The notes beneath the pieces were generated by a model that did no database searches, was not told the DNA's origin, and saw only the letters and a list, made by a program, of their open reading frames with translations. From Synechococcus sp. MED650 (GTDB taxonomy: Bacteria; Cyanobacteriota; Cyanobacteriia; PCC-6307; Cyanobiaceae), in contig NZHI01000034.1 of the NCBI GenBank assembly GCA_002691345.1, positions 28,517 to 54,832 on the forward strand: a DNA stretch of 26,316 bases, in the 5' to 3' direction. Below are positions 23,776 to 26,316 of this stretch, piece after piece. Every line of letters starts with the position of its first letter. Position 1 is the first letter of the stretch. A program made the translations under genes and the position numbers.

Positions 23776-23880
23776 ATGGCCAATCTCGTCCTCTCGACCG
23801 GCCCGCTGGTGCGCTTGTTGGCAGCGATCGGAGCCGTCAGCACCATCCTTCTCCTTGGCCTCATCAATCTGTTCCACTGA
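23776..23880 (+). CDS. 34-aa membrane peptide (unknown)
   Basis: The open frame runs ATG to TGA and encodes MANLVLSTGPLVRLLAAIG followed by AVSTILLLGLINLFH. After a short start there is one long hydrophobic helix (about 13-33) with a single Arg before it. Size and shape resemble the small single-span subunits of photosystem, cytochrome b6f or NDH complexes, but I compared it mentally with PsbX, PsbM, PsbT, PetL, PetN, PsaI, PsaM and Psb30 and it fits none. Upstream AAGAAAAGC is a poor ribosome site. It ends 19 nt before the hrpB start. It may be real because the 104-nt gap before it is structured and the frame would otherwise leave over 220 nt empty. Confidence 0.5.
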   Translation: MANLVLSTGPLVRLLAAIGAVSTILLLGLINLFH

Positions 23881-23899
23881 GCTGGAATCAGACCTCGGC

Positions 23900-26316
23900 T
23901 TGATTGACTACCCGATCGATCCCCTGCTGCCCGAGCTGTGCGCTCAGGTCACTCCAGGCCAAACCGTGCTCTTGCAAGCGCCTCCGGGAGCAGGAAAGAC
24001 AACCCGGGTCCCCTTGGCCCTCATGGAACGAGCACCAGGGCGAATCTGGATGATCGAGCCCAGGCGTTTGGCCACCAAGGCAGCCGCAGCTCGCCTGGCC
24101 GAAACGCTTGGTGAACCCGTTGGCCAACGCATTGGCTATGCCGTTCGAGGAGAGCAGAGGCGCTCGGAAGCAACCGTGGTGGAGGTGATCACCGATGGGC
24201 TGTTTCTGCGCCGATTGCAGGCTGACCCATCTCTCGATGGCATCAGCTGCGTGATCTTCGATGAATTTCACGAACGACGTCGGGACGCTGACCTCGCACT
24301 CGCCCTGCTGCGGGACGCCATCCCACTGCTGCGGCCCGACCTCGCGGTCGTGCTGATGTCCGCAACGCTCGACCTCTCCGATCTGCGCGACAGGCTTCCG
24401 AACGCCTCGGTTTTGGAAAGTGAGGGCCGGTCTTACCCGGTTGAAACCCATCACCTAGCCCCTCGAGCGGATGAACCGCTTCAACGCCAGGTGTTGCGGG
24501 CACTGGAACAACATGCCCTGAGCCTGCCCCAGGGCAGCGGAGTGCTGGTGTTCTTACCAGGCCTGGCTGAGATCGAACGCTGCAGAACCCTGCTGAGCGA
24601 TGCAGGCTCACTTCGAAGCTGGCGTGTTCTAACCCTGCACGGCCAGCTGCCACTGGCCCAGCAAAGTGCTGCGCTGATGCGCTGCGGGGCGGACCACGAC
24701 GGCACGATCATCTTGGCCAGTTCCATCGCCGAAAGCTCCGTCACCATCGATGGCGTTCGGTTGGTGATCGACAGCGGCCTGAGCCGTCAGCTTCGCTACG
24801 ACCCCAACACACAAATGGAAGGACTGGAGACCGTGCCCTCCAGCCTCGCCAGCGCTGAACAACGGCGCGGACGGGCAGGACGCCAATGTCCGGGACGTTG
24901 TATCCGCCTGTGGTCACCCGCAGAACAACAACGCCGTTGTGCATTCAGTCCGCCAGAACTTCTGCTGGCAGACCCCCAGCCGGTGTTGATGGAATTGGCT
25001 CAGTGGGGGGCTGGCCTTGGTGAGGGCTTGCCCTGGCTGGACCCACCTCCCTCGGCATCAATGCAAGAAGGGCAGCAGGCTTTGCAGACCCTCGGGCTGT
25101 TAATGCCAGATGGTCGGATCAGTCCAGAGGGGCGACGCACCAGCGGACTCGGCGTCCATCCACGCCTCGGCTTGATGCTGTTGGAAGCCCAGCGCCGGGG
25201 TGCAGTGCAGCTGGGCTGTGACCTAGCTGCTCTCCTGAGTGAGCGAGACCCGTTTGACCCACGCAGCCTGGGCAGTGACCTGGAGGCACGCCTGCGGGGC
25301 CTGAAGCGGCATCGAGCCCTGCAAGAGCTCAGTCGGCAGCTGCAGCGTCAGCTGAAACGAATCGAAGACAGCCCGCAGCCCAAGACACCGGTGAGTGCCG
25401 GGGAACTGATCGTGACGGCCTTTCCGGAATGGCTGGCTCATCAACGGCCGGGACAGCCCGGCACATATCAGCTACGGCAAGGCCGTGGCGCGGTGCTCGC
25501 CCCCGCAGACCCCCTGACCGGGAGTGAAGTACTGGCTGTGGCACGCGTCGACAGCGGCGACCGAAACACACGGATCCGACTGGCTGTTCCATTGAGCCCC
25601 AACACCCTGAGGCAGATCGCCGAGGAGCAAGGGACATGGACCGATCGCATCAGCTGGGATCCCGAACGGCAACGGATTCGAGCCGAGCGGCAGCTTTCTC
25701 TTGGCGAGATGGTGGTGGAGCAAAGACCGCAACCTGCCCCGCCGCCAGACCTTTGCCGATCGCTCTTGATCGACCAGCTCCAGAAAGGGGGAACCCTCAC
25801 CGTGTTGCCGTGGTCAGACACCACTGAACAGCTGCGCGTTCGCCAACAGTGGATGCACCGACTGATTGGTGTGCCATGGCCGGCACGCGATTCGGACAGC
25901 TTGATCAAACAGGCCGACCACTGGCTCGGCCCCGTGCTCGATGGATGCCTGGGCTGGAGTGACATCAGCCCAACGGAGCTGGCGGAAGCACTGTGGACCG
26001 ATCTGGACTGGGCGCAGCGGCAGCGGCTTGAGCAAGCGCTGCCGCGCAAGGTCTTGATCCCTTCCGGCCGTCAGGCGAGCCTCCGTTATGACGCGGACGA
26101 GGTGGTGTTAGCGGTGAAGCTTCAGGAGATGTTCGGCTGTGATGACGGACCGTTTGTGTTCGATGGCCGCATCCCCATCACGCTGGAGCTGCTGTCCCCA
26201 GCAGGAAGGCCTTTGCAACGCACCTGCGACCTCAAAGGGTTCTGGCAGGGCAGCTACAGGGACGTTCGAAGAGACATGCGCGGCCGCTACCCCAAACACC
26301 CCTGGCCGGAAGATCC
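23900..26316 (+). CDS. hrpB: ATP-dependent RNA helicase HrpB (C-terminus cut by window end)
   Basis: DEAH-type superfamily 2 helicase, 805 codons in the window with no stop. Walker A APPGAGKTT (27-35), motif Ia IEPRRLATKAAA, motif II DEFHER (121-126; the HrpB form of DEAH), motif III SAT (154-156), VLVFLPGLAEIERC, motif V SSIAESSVTIDGV and motif VI QRRGRAGR (321-328). The HrpB-specific C-terminal region follows and ends at RGRYPKHPWPEDP, the usual family end motif, so only about 10-20 residues are missing. The TTG at 23900 was chosen because the protein then begins IDYPIDPLLPELC, as in related proteins; no ATG or GTG is available in frame nearby. The role in bacteria is poorly known; in E. 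coli it is dispensable. Confidence 0.95.
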   Translation, partial: MIDYPIDPLLPELCAQVTPGQTVLLQAPPGAGKTTRVPLALMERAPGRIWMIEPRRLATKAAAARLAETLGEPVGQRIGYAVRGEQRRSEATVVEVITDGLFLRRLQADPSLDGISCVIFDEFHERRRDADLALALLRDAIPLLRPDLAVVLMSATLDLSDLRDRLPNASVLESEGRSYPVETHHLAPRADEPLQRQVLRALEQHALSLPQGSGVLVFLPGLAEIERCRTLLSDAGSLRSWRVLTLHGQLPLAQQSAALMRCGADHDGTIILASSIAESSVTIDGVRLVIDSGLSRQLRYDPNTQMEGLETVPSSLASAEQRRGRAGRQCPGRCIRLWSPAEQQRRCAFSPPELLLADPQPVLMELAQWGAGLGEGLPWLDPPPSASMQEGQQALQTLGLLMPDGRISPEGRRTSGLGVHPRLGLMLLEAQRRGAVQLGCDLAALLSERDPFDPRSLGSDLEARLRGLKRHRALQELSRQLQRQLKRIEDSPQPKTPVSAGELIVTAFPEWLAHQRPGQPGTYQLRQGRGAVLAPADPLTGSEVLAVARVDSGDRNTRIRLAVPLSPNTLRQIAEEQGTWTDRISWDPERQRIRAERQLSLGEMVVEQRPQPAPPPDLCRSLLIDQLQKGGTLTVLPWSDTTEQLRVRQQWMHRLIGVPWPARDSDSLIKQADHWLGPVLDGCLGWSDISPTELAEALWTDLDWAQRQRLEQALPRKVLIPSGRQASLRYDADEVVLAVKLQEMFGCDDGPFVFDGRIPITLELLSPAGRPLQRTCDLKGFWQGSYRDVRRDMRGRYPKHPWPED

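Overview
The window looks like chromosomal DNA of a marine picocyanobacterium, most likely Synechococcus of subcluster 5.1. The reasons are the high GC, very tight gene packing, frequent GTG and TTG starts, and several genes typical of cyanobacteria: a RarA fused to an extra C-terminal domain, a DUF2973 protein, a DUF1400-like secreted protein, a long-form HflX, and an SLC13/KtrB/KtrA cluster. The species call is inference from gene content. I saw no rRNA, tRNA, CRISPR array, insertion sequence or phage gene.

Layout. (1) 1-4723, minus strand: a drug-efflux operon of a membrane-fusion lipoprotein, an RND pump and the start of a small membrane protein that overlaps the pump by 4 nt. The 177-nt gap upstream carries three separate inverted repeats. 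(2) 4901-7066, plus: rarA with the extra domain. (3) 7116-8424, minus: a secreted DUF1400-like protein with a clear intrinsic terminator at 7065-7091, and a pilin-like lipoprotein. (4) 8520-10457: the peroxiredoxin bcp (plus) converges on a cysH-coaX pair (minus), overlapping coaX by 23 nt. (5) 10546-18487, plus: a compact run of six genes, namely type II NADH dehydrogenase, hflX, an SLC13 permease with two TrkA-C domains, ktrB, ktrA and anmK. Junctions run from a 4-nt overlap to a 29-nt gap. (6) 18497-19627: small genes, including a ribbon-helix-helix protein, a basic unknown protein, a Nif11-like small protein and a 58-aa membrane protein. (7) 19697-21722, plus: an ABC-F ATPase and a 62-aa protein with two CX3C motifs. 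(8) 21732-22859, minus: a periplasmic HtrA-type protease. (9) 22997-26316, plus: DUF2973, an unknown 127-aa protein, a 34-aa membrane peptide preceded by two inverted repeats, and hrpB, which is cut by the window end about at its C-terminal motif.

How the genes relate. The six-gene run joins quinone reduction, ribosome rescue, ion transport (KtrAB plus an anion/Na+ permease sharing the KtrA-type regulatory domain) and cell-wall recycling. cysH and coaX join sulfate reduction to CoA synthesis and lie next to a thiol peroxidase. HtrA, the efflux pump and the secreted proteins are envelope functions. Nothing here is a defence island or mobile element. The most unusual items are protein-level oddities (an insertion and a lost lysine in the RND pump, a lost aspartate in CoaX, the RarA extra domain), orphan small proteins and dyad-rich intergenic regions.
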